This document shows, one piece after another, positions 1 through 14,790 of a stretch of DNA of 64,000 nucleotides (position 1 is the first letter of the stretch; each line of letters starts with the position of its first letter). Origin of the DNA: Roseimicrobium sp. ORNL1 (GTDB lineage: Bacteria > Verrucomicrobiota > Verrucomicrobiia > Verrucomicrobiales > Verrucomicrobiaceae); NCBI RefSeq assembly GCF_011044495.1, contig NZ_CP049143.1, forward strand, positions 2,728,001 through 2,792,000, in the 5' to 3' direction. Made by a program: the position numbers and the translations under genes. The notes below the pieces were generated by a model that saw only the letters and a program-made list of their open reading frames with translations, was not told the origin of the DNA and did not search any database.

Positions 1-5
1 CCAAC

Positions 6-1952
6 GTGGATGTAGCTCCTGGATGGCGCACGCGAGAGGACTACATTTGCGAAGTGCAGGTGAGGCCGGAATACGCAGGCGGTCCTCCGGATACTGGTAA
101 GCATAGTCAGCCCATGGTTTTTGGCGTTTTCCCAGTAGTAGAAGCACAGACGATGGATCTCGGATACAGTGCGAGGCGGCAGTTTGAGCTGCTCATGGAT
201 CTGGCCGCCAAGTATGGCGCCGCTGGTCAGACGGCGGCAGGGGACCTCCTTGTGCGATACATGAAGCGCATCGAGCAAGATATAGCCACTCGTTCCCCGC
301 TTCCCACCCTTATTCCCAGCTCGGACGGGACGCAGGTGACATTCCGATTTGATCCTACCATTCAGGCTCTGGCAAATCCAGCAAGCATGAGAACCAAGCC
401 CGGTCGGATCCTGCATGCGAGAAGCGTTCCGGCGCTGGTCCTTTTGGTCTGTGAACCAGAGGAACTTGAAAAGTTCAAGGGCATTAAATTGAAAACATCC
501 ACCCGCTGGATCCGTGTTGAATATCCACACTATCTCAAACGTATCTGGACTCCTATCTGGTACGGACACCTGAAAGGCGAACGCTCAAGCGCGGTGGATA
601 TCTTGGCGCAGGTTCGCAGACTGGACAACGTCTTTGGCACCGCCGTTTCCATAGCTGCCATTTTTGGCGGCAGAATGCCAGAAGACCTAAAGCTGAGTCT
701 GGATGTCGTGAAATCTAGATATGGCGCGATTGAGACTTTGCTGACGGGCAGCACAAAAACTCAAACCATTCCCAAGCCCGTTCACGTCATTTCGAACGCG
801 GTCCTTACTGCTGAGAGCGCGGGCGGCGGCACTGCGGCAGTGACTGCATATAAACTGAAAATATTTGGAAAAAACCTTAAATATGCGTGTGAAGACATCT
901 CTGTTGCGGTGGATGGGGTGCCTTATTCTGTGGAAAGTGCCGGCGATGGCGTGATCGAGGCCAGGGTCGGGAGCAAGGAGGCAGCCGCTGTGCTGGCCAC
1001 GATGACCAACGCCAATCTAAGCGTGCAGATCCATGGGCTCAAAATCGAGAAGATTGTGAATTTCTCCACCCATGCGAGGGACACTATCAAACCCGAGCAA
1101 CTTGCAGTGAGCAAGGTCAGTCCCAAGGAGGGCTTCCTTTATGCCAAGACGATTCTCACCATTGAAGGGGATGGCTTCACCGATGTCTCTGGAGCTGCCA
1201 CGGTGAAGCACGTGACGGTGGGGGGCCGCGCCTGCACCATTCTGCTCACCACCCCGAAGGCCCTCATCGTGGAAGTCCCGCCATGGGCTGGCTTTGCAGG
1301 TAAGAATACCGTCGCCGCTGCAGAGGGGCCGCCGGAGCTGTCACTGCTATCCATGGCGGCCACGCGTCTCAGTGCTGCCATCAAGGCTGGACTTGAAGGG
1401 GATGCGGTTTCTCCAGGCGCAAAAGCAAAGTTGGAAGCTTCCGAGAAGGAAATAACGCAACTGCTGCTCGTCTTTGGAGCGCCTAGTCTCGCCGAGTATC
1501 GGCCATATGCCATAAATCTCCAGGGCTTCGCCGTTAATTGCCTGCCAGCCACACGCGCAGTACTGAACGAGAATGAGCCTCTGGTGGCGCATTGGATTGC
1601 GGTTTTGGACCGCCTCTCGCAACGTGATATTTTAATCGAAGGCGACGTGGTGGTCGCAACGTCTCAAAGTGTTGTGGCGAATGAGGCCCACAAAGTCAAG
1701 TTTCGTCCCAGATCACCGCTAGACGCCGCAACCGTCGCCCAAGCCGCCAAGGAACCTGCTGAGGAAAAGAAACCGACCGGCGCGGAGCGTCTCGCCGCAG
1801 GGCTCACGGAGTCCCTGGGGAACATGTCCCTGACCAAGGCGCAGATTGAAATCGGCGTCCCGGCGCCAAAGGCCACAGGTACATCTTCTGCAGCCACCGT
1901 GAATGCCGCAGGTGGCCCAGGCAAAGCCGGAACAGATGCCCAACCCAAATAA
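6..1952 (+). CDS. Ig/TIG-fold protein of unknown function, possibly 5'-truncated
   Basis: The frame is open to the left edge, so the GTG at position 6 may not be the true start; an in-frame ATG lies at 114. The N-terminal ~250 residues match nothing I recognise. Residues ~255-355 form a beta-rich segment (KLKIFGKNLKYACEDISVAV). Residues ~360-440 resemble an IPT/TIG Ig-like module: VSPKEGFLYAKTILTIEGDG, then a glycine and a strand reading HVTVGGRACTILL. The C-terminus is Ala/Pro/Lys-rich and probably disordered. There is no signal peptide or membrane segment from the first visible start. The stop lies 13 nt before the protease gene, so the two are probably co-transcribed. TIG domains usually mediate binding; a structural or targeting partner for the protease is inference only. 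Confidence 0.75.
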   Translation: MDVAPGWRTREDYICEVQVRPEYAGGPPDTGKHSQPMVFGVFPVVEAQTMDLGYSARRQFELLMDLAAKYGAAGQTAAGDLLVRYMKRIEQDIATRSPLPTLIPSSDGTQVTFRFDPTIQALANPASMRTKPGRILHARSVPALVLLVCEPEELEKFKGIKLKTSTRWIRVEYPHYLKRIWTPIWYGHLKGERSSAVDILAQVRRLDNVFGTAVSIAAIFGGRMPEDLKLSLDVVKSRYGAIETLLTGSTKTQTIPKPVHVISNAVLTAESAGGGTAAVTAYKLKIFGKNLKYACEDISVAVDGVPYSVESAGDGVIEARVGSKEAAAVLATMTNANLSVQIHGLKIEKIVNFSTHARDTIKPEQLAVSKVSPKEGFLYAKTILTIEGDGFTDVSGAATVKHVTVGGRACTILLTTPKALIVEVPPWAGFAGKNTVAAAEGPPELSLLSMAATRLSAAIKAGLEGDAVSPGAKAKLEASEKEITQLLLVFGAPSLAEYRPYAINLQGFAVNCLPATRAVLNENEPLVAHWIAVLDRLSQRDILIEGDVVVATSQSVVANEAHKVKFRPRSPLDAATVAQAAKEPAEEKKPTGAERLAAGLTESLGNMSLTKAQIEIGVPAPKATGTSSAATVNAAGGPGKAGTDAQPK

Positions 1953-1965
1953 CCCTTCCTAAGTC

Positions 1966-3426
1966 ATGGCCAGATCAAACAAGTCAGACGGCAGTCCCAA
2001 CGCCAAGCGCCCCCTGAAACCGGGTTTCCTGGTCATCTTTGAGCAGGGGGCCAAGCCAGCTACCGTGCTGCGCGCTGCCACCAAGTCCTTCGCCAAGATG
2101 CCCGCCGCACAGGAGGACAAGGACACGGGAGTCCAATGCATCCGCAAGCGCACGGCGAGCTCAGCCGCCCAGTTGGTGTATCCTGAGTTCCAGATCGCAG
2201 CTGTGGATCTCAGCAAGGTGGACGCAGACAGTCTGGGGAAACATTCCGATGTGCTTGCGGTGGTGGAAAATGAGCCCCGGAGCATCCTCGGAAACTTCCA
2301 TCCGGAAGATTTCCCCATGCAACCATTGGGAGATCCGGATCGCAGGGATTGGCCGTGGGATGATCCCGGGCCCCGAGTCTGGCCATGGGGCGAGGTGGAT
2401 CGCAGAAAGTGGCCCTGGAGCACCATGCCGTCCGCCGATGGCGGCTACGTCCGGGGCTGGAGGGATGCGATGATTGCCTTCCATGAGTTTTACTCTCAGA
2501 ACGGTGCGGCCTTCGCCTTGGGTGGCAAAGGTTCCGGAGATATGGTGGGGGATTCCGCGGGGCTCTGCGCACCACTCCGGCTGCTGGGAATGCCGGAGCG
2601 GGGAAGCAAGTGGACCGGCAAGGGCGTCCGCGTAGCGGTGCTCGACTCGGGGGTGGACATGCGCCATCCAGATCTGCAACAGGCGCTGAGCCCTAAATTG
2701 GTGGAGAATTTCGTCCAGCCAGGAACGCCTGTGGTGGATCGCATCGGCCATGGGACCCATTGCTGCGGCATCATCGCAGGTGCCGCCGAGCCGAAGGTGG
2801 GGCCGCGCTACGGCGTCGCGCCAGATGTGCAATTGCTTGTTGGCAAGGTCATCGGTGATGACGGCATCGGCTACGACTCGGACATCCTTTCAGGCATCCT
2901 CTGGGCAGCGACCCAGGGTGCGCGCATCATTTCCCTGAGCCTCGGCAGCCCGCGCAAGACGGGTGAAAACTGGTCCATCGCCTACCAGCGAGTGGCCGAG
3001 TACCTCGCCTACAAGAAGCAGGATGTGCTCCTGGTGGCCGCGGCGGGAAACTCGAGCAACCGCAGTTCAGGAATGGTCCTGCCGCTTTCCAATCCTGCGG
3101 CTTGTCCATCCTTCATGGCTGTGGCCGCTTGCGACAACTCTGGCACCGTGGCTGACTTTAGTTCTGGGCAAACGGATGAAGTCGGCCTCGTCGACATGTC
3201 AGCTCCTGGCGTCGGGATCAAATCTTCCGTCCCGGGTAAGAAACTGTATGGTAGGATGACCGGTACCAGTTGTGCGGCGCCGCACGTGGCGGGCGTGGCG
3301 GCCCTCTATCTTCAGAAGTATCAGGACTACACCTCGTTGGACCTATGGGATCACATGGAGCGCAGCGCAAGACCGCGCGGCAGCACCGCGGACCTCGGGA
3401 GGGGAGTGGTGACGGTGCCGAGTTGA
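1966..3426 (+). CDS. Subtilisin-like serine protease (peptidase S8)
   Basis: This 486-residue protein has a complete S8 catalytic set: Asp227 in VAVLDSGVD, His262 in GHGTHCCG, oxyanion Asn362 in AAAGNSSN and Ser435 in GTSCAAPHVAG. Residues ~20-108 look like an I9-type propeptide, ending DVLAVVENEP. Between propeptide and catalytic domain, residues 122-151 form three 10-residue repeats, each ending WPW (RRDWPW, PRVWPW, RRKWPW), which I do not know from this family. There is no signal peptide or lipobox, so it may act in the cytoplasm or leave by a non-Sec route. Its stop codon overlaps the ATG of a small propeptide-like gene, suggesting translational coupling. S8 assignment is firm; substrate and location are unknown. 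Confidence 0.95.
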   Translation: MARSNKSDGSPNAKRPLKPGFLVIFEQGAKPATVLRAATKSFAKMPAAQEDKDTGVQCIRKRTASSAAQLVYPEFQIAAVDLSKVDADSLGKHSDVLAVVENEPRSILGNFHPEDFPMQPLGDPDRRDWPWDDPGPRVWPWGEVDRRKWPWSTMPSADGGYVRGWRDAMIAFHEFYSQNGAAFALGGKGSGDMVGDSAGLCAPLRLLGMPERGSKWTGKGVRVAVLDSGVDMRHPDLQQALSPKLVENFVQPGTPVVDRIGHGTHCCGIIAGAAEPKVGPRYGVAPDVQLLVGKVIGDDGIGYDSDILSGILWAATQGARIISLSLGSPRKTGENWSIAYQRVAEYLAYKKQDVLLVAAAGNSSNRSSGMVLPLSNPAACPSFMAVAACDNSGTVADFSSGQTDEVGLVDMSAPGVGIKSSVPGKKLYGRMTGTSCAAPHVAGVAALYLQKYQDYTSLDLWDHMERSARPRGSTADLGRGVVTVPS

Positions 3427-3644
3427 TGCGCGTCATCATTACTCTCGCTGCTGCTGCGGATGTTGCAGGCGTTCGCGAGGCGCTGATTGAGGCTGGATTC
3501 CGGCCCCACTCGGGCAAGATGTCCCTGGAAGCCGCTGGTCTCCTCGCAGGCGCCTGCGAGAGGAAGGACTTCGCAAGGCTAAGCCGGTTGAAAGGCGTGG
3601 CAGCAGTGGAGGAGGACGGGACAGTGGGGCCACTGGCAGAGTGA
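3426..3644 (+). CDS. Small protein resembling a free-standing subtilisin propeptide/inhibitor (I9-like)
   Basis: The ATG at 3426 overlaps the TGA of the protease gene (TGATG), which fits translational coupling. The 72-residue product begins MRVIITLAAA and ends LSRLKGVAAVEEDGTVGP. That ending resembles the last strand of I9 subtilisin propeptides, where a sequence like VAYVEED precedes the cleavage site. Propeptides of this family fold as small ferredoxin-like domains that act as chaperone and tight inhibitor. A separately encoded copy next to a protease that also has an N-terminal propeptide-like region suggests an inhibitor or self-protection protein. No signal peptide is present, matching the protease. 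The similarity is by eye and is the main uncertainty. Confidence 0.75.
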   Translation: MRVIITLAAAADVAGVREALIEAGFRPHSGKMSLEAAGLLAGACERKDFARLSRLKGVAAVEEDGTVGPLAE

Positions 3645-3719
3645 AGCTGGTGCTTTGCCCTCTGCTGGTCCGCACTTTTTCTGTTTTCTCCCGTCACATC
3701 ACCCGTTAGGCTGCGTGTT

Positions 3720-9428
<5,709 letters not shown>

Positions 9429-9472
9429 TCCTGCTCTTGCTCCTGCTCATTCTCTTCCACCAATTTTCAGCC

Positions 9473-11590
9473 ATGATCACCACCCGCATCCACCACCGCG
9501 GATCTCCACGCAGCCGCTTCTCATCACCACCACGGCTGCTGCTATCATTGTCGCTGACATTGTTATTCATGACCCTCGCGACCACGCTGCTCATTCCCTC
9601 ATTCACCTCCGCGCAGCAGGGGATTCAGGTGCTGCAGGGCGGCTTCATCCCCGCGTCTCCCCAGATGAAGCGGGACAAGGCGGGCAATGATTGGTACGTC
9701 GAGCAGAACGGCCAGATCTCCCGCAACAGCAGCGGCAACTCCATCCTCAGCGGAGCGATGATGCTCATGATCGGCAACGATCAATTCTACTGCAACCAGG
9801 CCATGGGCTCGCCGGATGGGAAGGACCTCATGCTCCAGGGCAGCCAGCCCATGATGGGCGCGATCCAGGTCACGCGGCACATCCGTTTCCTGGAGAAGGA
9901 AGGCGGCCTGCGCTACCTGGAGGTCTTCACCAATCCCACTGCGCGGGACATCTCGATGAATGTGGAACTGCGGCAGAACTTCAGCAGTCAGGTGAAATCC
10001 ATCCTCACGGATCGCGCGCGGGAGAGCACCGGCATCCTGGAGAAGACTGAAACCGGCGTGGCCGTGGTGCCCGGCTCCGCGGGGACGAATGCGTGGCTCT
10101 TCACCTACTGCTCACCGCAGAGCCTGGTGAAGCCGCGCATCTCCGCGCAGAACCAGCGCTACCAGATGTCCGCCTTTTTCAACATCACCGTGCCCGCGGG
10201 CAAGTCCACCGCCTTCATGCACACCGTCACGCAGAGCCGTCTCAGCGTGCGGCCGGATGCCAGTGATCTGGAGAAGGCCTTCAAGCCCTTCGCCCTCGTG
10301 CGCCATCTGCGTGATCTGCCGAAGGGCACCGCGCCCATCCTCGTGAATCTGCGCGGCGGTGGCGGAGGTGCGCTGGACTTGGCCTCGTGGTTCCCGGAGG
10401 AGTTGCTCGGCATCAAGCGCGAGGCCGTCGATGTGTTGGCCATGGGAGAGGGGACTCGCCTGCGCGGTCGCGCCACTTGCGCGCGGCTTTCGCTCACGCA
10501 TCGCAATGGCAAGGCGGAGATTCCCTGGGCCCAGGTGGCCGCCATCGCTGGCGCCCGGCATGAAGGCGGGCAGCGCGTTTACCTTGCGGATGGACAAATC
10601 TTGCGCGGCACCCTGGAGGCGGAGGAACTCAAGTTCATCCTCGGCAGTGGCCTGCAGATGGACATGAAGATCGCCGCGCTGGATCGCCTCGTGCTCGCGC
10701 AACAGGGCGCGCCCACCCAATGGCCCTCCGGCGTGGCGGCGCTCTTGGAAACGTGGAATGGCGAGCGCTGGGCCCTGCGTGATGCGGGCGCCACCACCTT
10801 CAAGCTCTCCACCGCCTGGGGCCAGCGCGAGGTGAAGCTCGCGGACCTCGTGGGCATTTCCTCACCCTCGGAGGAGGGCGCCACGCCCCTCGCTGCTTTC
10901 CGCGATGGCTCACGCCTCCGTGTGTGGACCGGCTCGCAGGACAGTGTGGAGTTCACCTCCACGCTACTGGGGAAACAAACCATCCTCGGCACGCAGCTGC
11001 GCGCCCTCGTCGTCGCCACCGCTCCCACGAGCACTTCCAGCAGCAGCGGTGAAGAGACCTTCGACGAAGATGCCGGGCCCATGGTTCCTTTCGCCGACCT
11101 CCCCGCGGATCAGCGTCTCGTCGCCCCGGTGGCGGATGCGGTGCTGCACGCCGTGACCACCGGCGGCGTGGTGCCCATCGATCCCGCCGGCATCAAGGAG
11201 ATGCGCAACGTCACCGAGGACATCGCGCAGACCGGTGCGGATGATTCGCCGTGGTTCCAGATCGAGCTCTGGGGCGGTGGCTCCGTGCTCGGCCAGCTGC
11301 GCGAGAGTTCCGTGCGCTTCCGCGCGCCTGATGGCGAATGGACCGTGCCCACGCAGGAAATCCTGCGCATCGCCAATCCCGTGCCGAAGATCGCCGAAGC
11401 CACCATCAGCCGTGTCGGCCAGCTCATCCGCGACCTCGGTCACCAGGACTGGAAAGTCCGCGAAAAAGCCACCGGCGAACTCCGCCTCCTCGGCGAACTC
11501 GCCAAGCCCTCCCTCCAGGAAGCTCTCAAGCAATCCGAAGACCCCGAAGTGAAGCGTCGTCTGGAGACCGTGCTGGGTGAGATGGAGTGA
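9473..11590 (+). CDS. Secreted protein paralogous to the N-terminal part of the discoidin protein
   Basis: I chose the ATG at 9473 because it opens a clear signal peptide: an Arg-rich start, hydrophobic LLLSLSLTLLFMTLATTLLI, cleavage near TSAQQG. This gives 705 residues. The early mature part shares a beta domain with the upstream giant protein (HIRFLEKEGGLRYLEVFTNP), and the middle repeats the same DGxxLRG barrel-like motifs (YLADGQILRGTLEAEELKF). The last ~60 residues (VGQLIRDLGHQDWKVREKAT onward) look like a HEAT-type helical repeat. There are no discoidin domains. Only 44 nt separate it from the upstream stop, so the two probably form one operon and may act together at the cell surface. 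The molecular function is unknown. Confidence 0.85.
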   Translation: MITTRIHHRGSPRSRFSSPPRLLLSLSLTLLFMTLATTLLIPSFTSAQQGIQVLQGGFIPASPQMKRDKAGNDWYVEQNGQISRNSSGNSILSGAMMLMIGNDQFYCNQAMGSPDGKDLMLQGSQPMMGAIQVTRHIRFLEKEGGLRYLEVFTNPTARDISMNVELRQNFSSQVKSILTDRARESTGILEKTETGVAVVPGSAGTNAWLFTYCSPQSLVKPRISAQNQRYQMSAFFNITVPAGKSTAFMHTVTQSRLSVRPDASDLEKAFKPFALVRHLRDLPKGTAPILVNLRGGGGGALDLASWFPEELLGIKREAVDVLAMGEGTRLRGRATCARLSLTHRNGKAEIPWAQVAAIAGARHEGGQRVYLADGQILRGTLEAEELKFILGSGLQMDMKIAALDRLVLAQQGAPTQWPSGVAALLETWNGERWALRDAGATTFKLSTAWGQREVKLADLVGISSPSEEGATPLAAFRDGSRLRVWTGSQDSVEFTSTLLGKQTILGTQLRALVVATAPTSTSSSSGEETFDEDAGPMVPFADLPADQRLVAPVADAVLHAVTTGGVVPIDPAGIKEMRNVTEDIAQTGADDSPWFQIELWGGGSVLGQLRESSVRFRAPDGEWTVPTQEILRIANPVPKIAEATISRVGQLIRDLGHQDWKVREKATGELRLLGELAKPSLQEALKQSEDPEVKRRLETVLGEME

Positions 11591-11910
11591 ACCGGTGCGA
11601 CGGTAAGCGGTAAGCGGTGCGACGGTGGGGCCCAGGGTGTGCTGGCTGGGTTCGCGAGGGTCACCTGCATTCGTTGAAATCGCAAAGCAGCAAAGGTTAT
11701 TAGTTAGATGTTATGGGTTAAAGGTTACGTAGTGAGCGCGGCATCCGAAGAAGCTTCCCCTAACCCTTAACTCCTAACCAATAACCCCTTTGCTGCTCTG
11801 CTGCTTTCGCTGCTTTGCGAAAAACTCCACTGCGCTCAATCACACCTCATCACACCAGACGTCCCTTTCCCCACCGTCCTACCGCTCACCGTCGCACCGC
11901 TCACCGGCTG
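11591..11910. repeat. Nested imperfect inverted repeat filling a convergent intergenic region (family F)
   Basis: The whole gap between two convergent stop codons is palindromic. Outer arms at about 11592-11631 and 11871-11910 are built from GGTGAGC/GGTGCGAC-like heptamers. Inner arms at about 11681-11726 and 11762-11819 carry AAAGCAGCAAAGG and TTTGCTGCT motifs. The right outer arm runs into the stop codon of the minus-strand gene. It could fold as a large bidirectional terminator-like hairpin. Similar heptamer stretches recur at 23327-23371 and 32293-32330. Confidence 0.75.
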
Positions 11911-13209
11911 CTACTCCGTCACATTATCCTTCACCACACTCGCCTTCGCGTCGTCCAGCGCGATCCACTTGCTGCCCTTCGGCAGCTTGCGTCCGCAGTC
12001 GGTGGCTACGTTGCTGCTCACCACCAGGCCGCGGCAGGGTGCGGTGCTCCACACGGCGGCGGAGGACAGTCCTGAAAAGGTATTCCCCGTGATGCTGCAA
12101 AACTCCGCACCCTCCAGCAGCACGCCGGTGCCTTCGTCGATGCTCATGGGAGTCTTGCCTTCCGCCGGGCGCTTGTCCTTGCCATCGCCGATGGAGGTGT
12201 TGCAGAAGTTGTTCGCGGAGATCGTGTTCTTTCCCGAGTCCTTGCTCACGCGCACAGAGAACTTGTGCGCAATCGTGAACGTATTCGCACTCACCGCACA
12301 GCCGTGTGCATCCTTCAAGTCAATGCCGCCCTCCAGGTGGTGCGCGATGACATTTGAGCTGAGCGTGATGCCATAGCAGTCACGGTCCAGAATCACCGCC
12401 GTGCCGTTGCATTCCTCGATCATGTTGCCGCTCACCACCGAGCCGTACGTGTTTTCAATGATGACGCCGTGCCGCAGGTGGTCATCGATGTTGTTGCCAT
12501 TCATGCAAAGGTTGAAGGAGTCCACGCAGCGCAGTGCATCCAGGTTCTCCTCGAAGTGATTCGCATTCACCACGATGTCATGGCAGTCGAAGATGTGGAT
12601 GCCCGTGGCCTTGTTGTACGTGAAGATGCTGTCCGCCACGCGTGCATCCTCGAAGCACTGCAGCAGGCTCAGGCCATTGCCGCCATGGTGGTCCACGGAC
12701 ACGCCCTCCAGATAGATTTCCTGCACCTTCTCCGCCACGATGCCGTCGCCGCTCTTCTCCTGGCCCATGATGCGGAAGTCCGCGAGTTGCACACGCCACA
12801 GCACTGCATTCTTGTCCGTGTCCAGTGTCGGTGGGCGGATGATAAGTGCAGGCTCGCCCTTCTCATTCTTGTTGATGATGCACGTCGCCGCACCTGCGCC
12901 CACGATGCGGGTCTCGGAAGTCTTCACGCGCAGCGGCTGCGTGATTTCGAAGTTCCCCGGCGGCAGCAGCACCACGCCACCACCTTCCGGCACCGCATCA
13001 AACGCCTCCTGCAGCGTGGCATACTTCGCCGCATGCACCACCACCGCTCCCGCCTTCGGCGGCAGCACCCCGGCGGATGGCGGCTTCACCACCGGTGCCG
13101 GCGTCTGCGCTTGAGCGAGACCGGCGTGAGGAAGCACGCTCATGGTCGCCGTGATGGCAATGGCAACGACGGCAGCACGAAGAAGAACGGGGGAAGCAGC
13201 AGCTTGCAT
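11911..13209 (-). CDS. Secreted right-handed beta-helix protein
   Basis: The frame is open further upstream, but the ATG at 13209 starts a clear signal peptide (LLRAAVVAIAITATMSVLPH, cleavage near GLAQAQ), giving 432 residues. After a Pro-rich linker comes ATLQEAFDAVPEGGGVVLLP, the usual entry segment of pectate-lyase-like helices, then LPPGNFEITQPLRV. Many PbH1-like coils follow, with recurring N-x-I/F and GN-x-I/F positions (VVNANHFEENL, VVSGNMIEECNG, ITGNTFSGLSS). This resembles the parallel beta-helix proteins common in polysaccharide-degrading bacteria. Lyase activity cannot be claimed because no catalytic set is obvious; carbohydrate binding or turnover is inferred. It converges on the preceding plus-strand operon. 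Confidence 0.85.
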   Translation of the reverse strand: MQAAASPVLLRAAVVAIAITATMSVLPHAGLAQAQTPAPVVKPPSAGVLPPKAGAVVVHAAKYATLQEAFDAVPEGGGVVLLPPGNFEITQPLRVKTSETRIVGAGAATCIINKNEKGEPALIIRPPTLDTDKNAVLWRVQLADFRIMGQEKSGDGIVAEKVQEIYLEGVSVDHHGGNGLSLLQCFEDARVADSIFTYNKATGIHIFDCHDIVVNANHFEENLDALRCVDSFNLCMNGNNIDDHLRHGVIIENTYGSVVSGNMIEECNGTAVILDRDCYGITLSSNVIAHHLEGGIDLKDAHGCAVSANTFTIAHKFSVRVSKDSGKNTISANNFCNTSIGDGKDKRPAEGKTPMSIDEGTGVLLEGAEFCSITGNTFSGLSSAAVWSTAPCRGLVVSSNVATDCGRKLPKGSKWIALDDAKASVVKDNVTE

Positions 13210-13342
13210 CCAAACCGAACGTCCTTTTCGAGTGCCCTGTTGCAGCACACCGCTTACGAGAAGTGACGGGATTCTGTGGAATAGTGATGTGTGATGTGAA
13301 GTGCAAAACGAGAAGTGAGGGGAGCGAAATACACACGCACGA

Positions 13343-13562
13343 TACGGAAGCTGTGACGCGCAGCGTCCTTGGATTGCGGCAGCCTGCTGCCGCTTTCCAG
13401 AGTCCACAGCCTGCTGTGGCGATGGTAACACTCGCTTACAGGGATCGCATGACCTGAGAGTTTGGCGACTTCGTCGCGGTGGAGCGTGCAGCAGGCTGCA
13501 TCTTAGGAAAGCGGCAGCAGGCTGCACGCAGTCCAAGGACGCTGCGCGTCACAGCTTCCATA
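13343..13562. repeat. Inverted-repeat element, family C
   Basis: Arms at 13343-13398 and 13506-13562 are about 57 bp and nearly perfect reverse complements. Both carry GGACGCTGCGCGTCACAGC and GGAAAGCGGCAGCAGGCTGC. The ~107 bp centre repeats shorter CAGCCTGCTG motifs. It lies in the 653 bp divergent gap upstream of the beta-helix and DUF1080 genes, so it could affect expression of either. Nothing else was recognised in 13210-13862. Confidence 0.8.
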
Positions 13563-13862
13563 TCCTACGCTGACGTTTATGTGTGATGGCGCACTGCCCA
13601 TCAATTCAGTGTAGTCAGGCCCCAAAGGGCAGCCATGGTCTGGGCGGTGGACGAAGGGGCTTCGCCATTCCCAAACCGAAGCGGAAATCGGAGCCGAAAC
13701 CCAAACCGAAGCTGATGCAATTCCTTCACCATTCCCTGAAGGTTGCCCCCGCCACCGCGTATGAGCAGATGCCTCATCTGGGCTCATTCCCTGAACACCA
13801 TGTCGCACCGGACCTCGCCACACTTCACCACATCCCATTCCGCTTCACTTCACTCCACCCAT

Positions 13863-14552
13863 ATGAAAACAAGGTTCACCCTGCACACCTACGCCCGCAC
13901 CCGCTGCCATCTCGCCGCACGATTCTCGTGCCTTCTCACCAGTGCCGCCTTGCTCGCGAGTCTCTCCCCGGTGCGTGCCGATGATAAGCCAGTCGCGGTA
14001 CCTGTTCCCGCCTCCGCATCATGGAAGCCCGAGCCCGGATACCAGAGTCTCTTCAACGGAAAGGACCTCAGCGGATGGCACTATCAAGGTGAGCCCGACC
14101 TCGGTGCGGCCATCCATGCCACGGATGAACGCTACAGCGCGAAAGACGGCGTGCTCGCGGTGAATCCCGAGGACAAGGCCAAGGGGCCGCATCTCCGCCA
14201 GCTGTGGACGCTTGCGAACCTCCCCAAGAATTTTATCCTCAAGCTGCAGTTCCGCGCTGCGGTGAATGCAGACAGCGGCATCTTCATCCGCGACATCAAG
14301 AATCAACTGCAATGCCGTGACTACCTCGTGGCCGGACCCTTCAAGGACCTGAAGCAGTACAAGGCACAGGACTGGAATGACATCGAGATCACCGTCGCCG
14401 GCGGCACCATCCGCGCCACCTGCAATGGCGAAGTCCTGCCTGCGCCCCTGAAGGTGCCGGAGGCCGGTCCTCTCGGTCTCGAGGCCGACCGGAATCTCAT
14501 GGAGTACCGCCACATCCAGGTCAGGGAATTGCCCGAAGGCGCTTCCTCCTGA
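13863..14552 (+). CDS. Secreted DUF1080 (3-keto-disaccharide hydrolase-like) protein
   Basis: The ATG at 13863 begins a signal peptide (basic start, hydrophobic FSCLLTSAALLASLSPV, cleavage near VRADD), giving 229 residues. The mature protein shows the DUF1080 signature: YQSLFNGKDLSGWHYQG near the start, RAAVNADSGIFIRD in the middle, DWNDIEITVAGGTIRATCNG and a final beta strand. These proteins have a concanavalin-like jelly-roll fold; some relatives hydrolyse 3-keto-glycosides, others may only bind glycans. The family is much expanded in Planctomycetes and Verrucomicrobia, in line with the rest of the window. It is divergent from the beta-helix gene, with a family C inverted repeat between them. 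Confidence 0.93.
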   Translation: MKTRFTLHTYARTRCHLAARFSCLLTSAALLASLSPVRADDKPVAVPVPASASWKPEPGYQSLFNGKDLSGWHYQGEPDLGAAIHATDERYSAKDGVLAVNPEDKAKGPHLRQLWTLANLPKNFILKLQFRAAVNADSGIFIRDIKNQLQCRDYLVAGPFKDLKQYKAQDWNDIEITVAGGTIRATCNGEVLPAPLKVPEAGPLGLEADRNLMEYRHIQVRELPEGASS

Positions 14553-14702
14553 AACCGTGGGGTGTGATAGGGTGTAGGTGGGTGTGGTGACCTGGAAGAC
14601 GTCGGACTTACCTGGAACGGTTCATGCCGCAAGAGTATCCATGTTTGGGCACCCTGAGAACACCCACCATCTCACACGCCGCCCACCAGAGACAATCAAA
14701 CA

Positions 14703-14740
14703 CAAAAAAGTGGCCGGCGCCATCACAGCGCCGGCCACTT
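14703..14740 (-). terminator. Rho-independent terminator of the autotransporter gene
   Basis: An 11-bp perfect GC-rich stem (14710-14720 with 14728-14738) encloses a 7-nt loop. Read on the minus strand it is followed by a run of T residues (AAAAAA on the plus strand just left of the stem). It lies about 50 nt past the stop of the 2001-residue protein. Confidence 0.85.
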
Positions 14741-14790
14741 CTCAGTCTTCCAAATCAAAAATCACCAATCAAAAATCATCAATACCGTAC

